Positions 61,535-64,000 of a DNA stretch of 64,000 bases are shown one piece after another; the first letter of the stretch is position 1; each line of letters opens with the position of its first letter. The notes below the pieces were generated by a model. The model was not told the origin of the DNA, did not search any database, and worked only from the letters and a program-made list of their open reading frames with translations. Source of the DNA: Limnomonas spitsbergensis (lineage: Eukaryota > Chlorophyta > Chlorophyceae > Chlamydomonadales); assembly GCA_037349105.1 (NCBI GenBank), contig JAYJMM010000025.1, positions 992,001 to 1,056,000 of the forward strand, read 5' to 3'. Made by a program: the position numbers and the translations under genes.

Positions 61535-64000
61535 CCTCTGTATTCCCAGCCGGACAACACCTCTGTATTCCCAGCCGGACAACACCTCTGTATTCCCAGC
61601 CGGACAACACCTCTGTATTCCCAGCCGGACAACACCTCTGTATTCCCAGCCGGACAACACCTCTGTATTCCCAGCCGGACAACACCTCTGTATTCCCAGC
61701 CGGACAACACCTCTGTATTCCCAGCCAGACAACACCTCTGTATTCCCAGCCGGACAACACCTCTGTATTCCAAGCCAGACAACACCTCTGTATTCCCAGC
61801 CGGACAACACCTCTGTATTCCCAGCCGGACAACACCTCTGTATTCCCAGCCGGACAACACCTCTGTATTCCCAGCCAGACAACACCTCTGTATTCCCAGC
61901 CGGACAACACCTCTGTATTCCCAGCCGGACAACACCTCTGTATTCCCAGCCGGACAACACCTCTGTATTCCCAGCCGGACAACACCTCTGTATTCCCAGC
62001 CGGACAACACCTCTGTATTCCCAGCCGGACAACACCTCTGTATTCCCAGCCGGACAACACCTCTGTATTCCCAGCCGGACAACACCTCTGTATTCCCAGC
62101 CGGACAACACCTCTGTATTCCCAGCCAGACAACACCTCTGTATTCCCAGCCGGACAACACCTCTGTATTCCAAGCCAGACAACACCTCTGTATTCCCAGC
62201 CGGACAACACCTCTGTATTCCCAGCCGGACAACACCTCTGTATTCCCAGCCGGACAACACCTCTGTATTCCCAGCCGGACAACACCTCTGTATTCCCAGC
62301 CGGACAACACCTCTGTATTCCCAGCCGGACAACACCTCTGTATTCCCAGCCGGACAACACCTCTGTATTCCCAGCCGGACAACACCTCTGTATTCCCAGC
62401 CGGACAACACCTCTGTATTCCCAGCCGGACAACACCTCTGTATTCCCAGCCGGACAACACCTCTGTATTCCCAGCCAGACAACACCTCTGTATTCCCAGC
62501 CGGACAACACCTCTGTATTCCCAGCCGGACAACACCTCTGTATTCCCAGCCGGACAACACCTCTGTATTCCCAGCCAGACAACACCTCTGTATTCCCAGC
62601 CGGACAACACCTCTGTATTCCCAGCCGGACAACACCTCTGTATTCCCAGCCGGACAACACCTCTGTATTCCCAGCCAGACAACACCTCTGTATTCCCAGC
62701 CGGACAACACCTCTGTATTCCCAGCCAGACAACACCTCTGTATTCCCAGCCAGACAACACCTCTGTATTCCCAGCCGGACAACACCTCTGTATTCCCAGC
62801 CAGACAACACCTCTGTATTCCCAGCCAGACAACACCTCTGTATTCCCAGCCAGACAACACCTCTGTATTCCCAGCCGGACAACACCTCTGTATTCCCAGC
62901 CGGACAACACCTCTGTATTCCCAGCCAGACAACACCTCTGTATTCCCAGCCGGACAACACCTCTGTATTCCCAGCCAGACAACACCTCTGTATTCCCAGC
63001 CAGACAACACCTCTGTATTCCCAGCCGGACAACACCTCTGTATTCCCAGCCGGACAACACCTCTGTATTCCCAGCCGGACAACACCTCTGTATTCCCAGC
63101 CAGACAACACCTCTGTATTCCCAGCCGGACAACACCTCTGTATTCCCAGCCAGACAACACCTCTGTATTCCCAGCCAGACAGCACCTCTGTATTCCCAGC
63201 CAGACAACACCTCTGTATTCCCAGCCAGACAACACCTCTGTATTCCCAGCCAGACAGCACCTCTGTATTCCCAGCCGGACAACACCTCTGTATTCCCAGC
63301 CGGACAACACCTCTGTATTCCCAGCCGGACAACACCTCTGTATTCCCAGCCAGACAACACCTCTGTATTCCCAGCCGGACAACACCTCTGTATTCCCAGC
63401 CGGACAACACCTCTGTATTCCCAGCCAGACAACACCTCTGTATTCCCAGCCAGACAACACCTCTGTATTCCCAGCCAGACAGCACCTCTGTATTCCCAGC
63501 CGGACAACACCTCTGTATTCCCAGCCAGACAACACCTCTGTATTCCCAGCCGGACAACACCTCTGTATTCCCAGCCGGACAACACCTCTGTATTCCCAGC
63601 CAGACAACACCTCTGTATTCCCAGCCGGACAACACCTCTATATTCCCAGCCAGACAGCACCTCTGTATTCCCAGCCGGACAGCACCTCTGTATTCCCAGC
63701 CAGACAACACCTCTGTATTCCCAGCCAGACGACACCTCTGTATTCCCAGCCGGACAGCACCTCTGTATTCCCAGCCAGACAACACCTCTGTATTCCCAGC
63801 CAGACAACACCTCTGTATTCCCAGCCAGACAACACCTCTGTATTCCCAGCCGGACAACACCTCTGTATTCCCAGCCGGACAACACCTCTGTATTCCCAGC
63901 CAGACAGCACCTCTGTATTCCCAGCCAGACAACACCTCTGTATTCCCAGCCAGACAGCACCTCTGTATTCCCAGCCAGACAACACCTCTGTATTCCCAGC
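61535..64000. repeat. 25-bp satellite, ~98 copies, continuing past the window
   Basis: Unit CGGACAACACCTCTGTATTC, CCAGC. The main variant is CGG to CAG (CAGACAAC); others are ACAACACC to ACAGCACC, CCCAGC to CCAAGC and one ACGACACC. 25 is not a multiple of three and the unit has no stop in any minus-strand frame, so three ~800-codon frames overlap. None is a gene. Confidence 0.97.

Noticed and set aside
61448..63985. Minus-strand frames of 720-823 codons (GVVRLGIQRCC, GNTEVLSGWEY repeats)
   Set aside because: All three frames of a 25-bp satellite are open at once; no start context, no composition of a real protein.

Overview
The window is nuclear DNA of a photosynthetic eukaryote, most likely a green alga. 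It carries intron-rich genes with canonical GT..AG splice sites. Two of them encode plastid-type proteins with presumptive transit peptides: the division-site protein MinD and an all-trans polyprenyl (solanesyl) diphosphate synthase. A third is a Nna1-type M14 carboxypeptidase, a family common in flagellated eukaryotes. Introns also carry TTTAGGG-like motifs. A large-genome prasinophyte such as Cymbomonas would fit, but that is a guess from repeat style and not an identification.

Layout. 1-4.5 kb: 3' part of a minus-strand WD40 gene with exon-derived repeats. 6.2-16.1 kb: a tandem ~0.87 kb repeat whose second copy is split by an ~8.2 kb insert. The insert carries one very long minus-strand reading frame (8070-14753) with two in-frame stops, a repeated module and a gag-like C-terminus. 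17.9-37.1 kb: the carboxypeptidase gene, minus strand; I rebuilt 11 coding exons (391 aa) with every intron phase consistent, spread over 19 kb of tandem repeats. 38.5-45.1 kb: the polyprenyl diphosphate synthase, plus strand, 8 exons, 432 aa, head-to-head with the carboxypeptidase. 45.1-51.3 kb: intergenic, with two LINE-like 3' fragments and other dispersed repeats. 51.3-57.1 kb: minD, plus strand, 6 exons, 328 aa. 58.0-59.3 kb: the last two exons of an unidentified minus-strand gene. 60.4-64 kb: two satellites, the last (25-bp unit) running off the window.

The main discovery is a pattern, not a gene. In all five genes, most tandem arrays are built from a piece of an adjacent exon together with its own splice site: exon 3' end plus 5' splice site, or 3' splice site plus exon 5' end. 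Copy numbers run from 2 to about 31. Exon ends have been copied into the flanking introns repeatedly and independently, while one intact exon copy keeps the reading frame. This inflates introns (the carboxypeptidase has 1.2 kb of coding sequence in 19 kb) and leaves many decoy splice sites and candidate alternative exons.

The genes are not an operon. MinD (plastid division) and the polyprenyl synthase (prenyl side chain of plastoquinone or ubiquinone) probably both act in the plastid, but the sequence shows no functional link between them.
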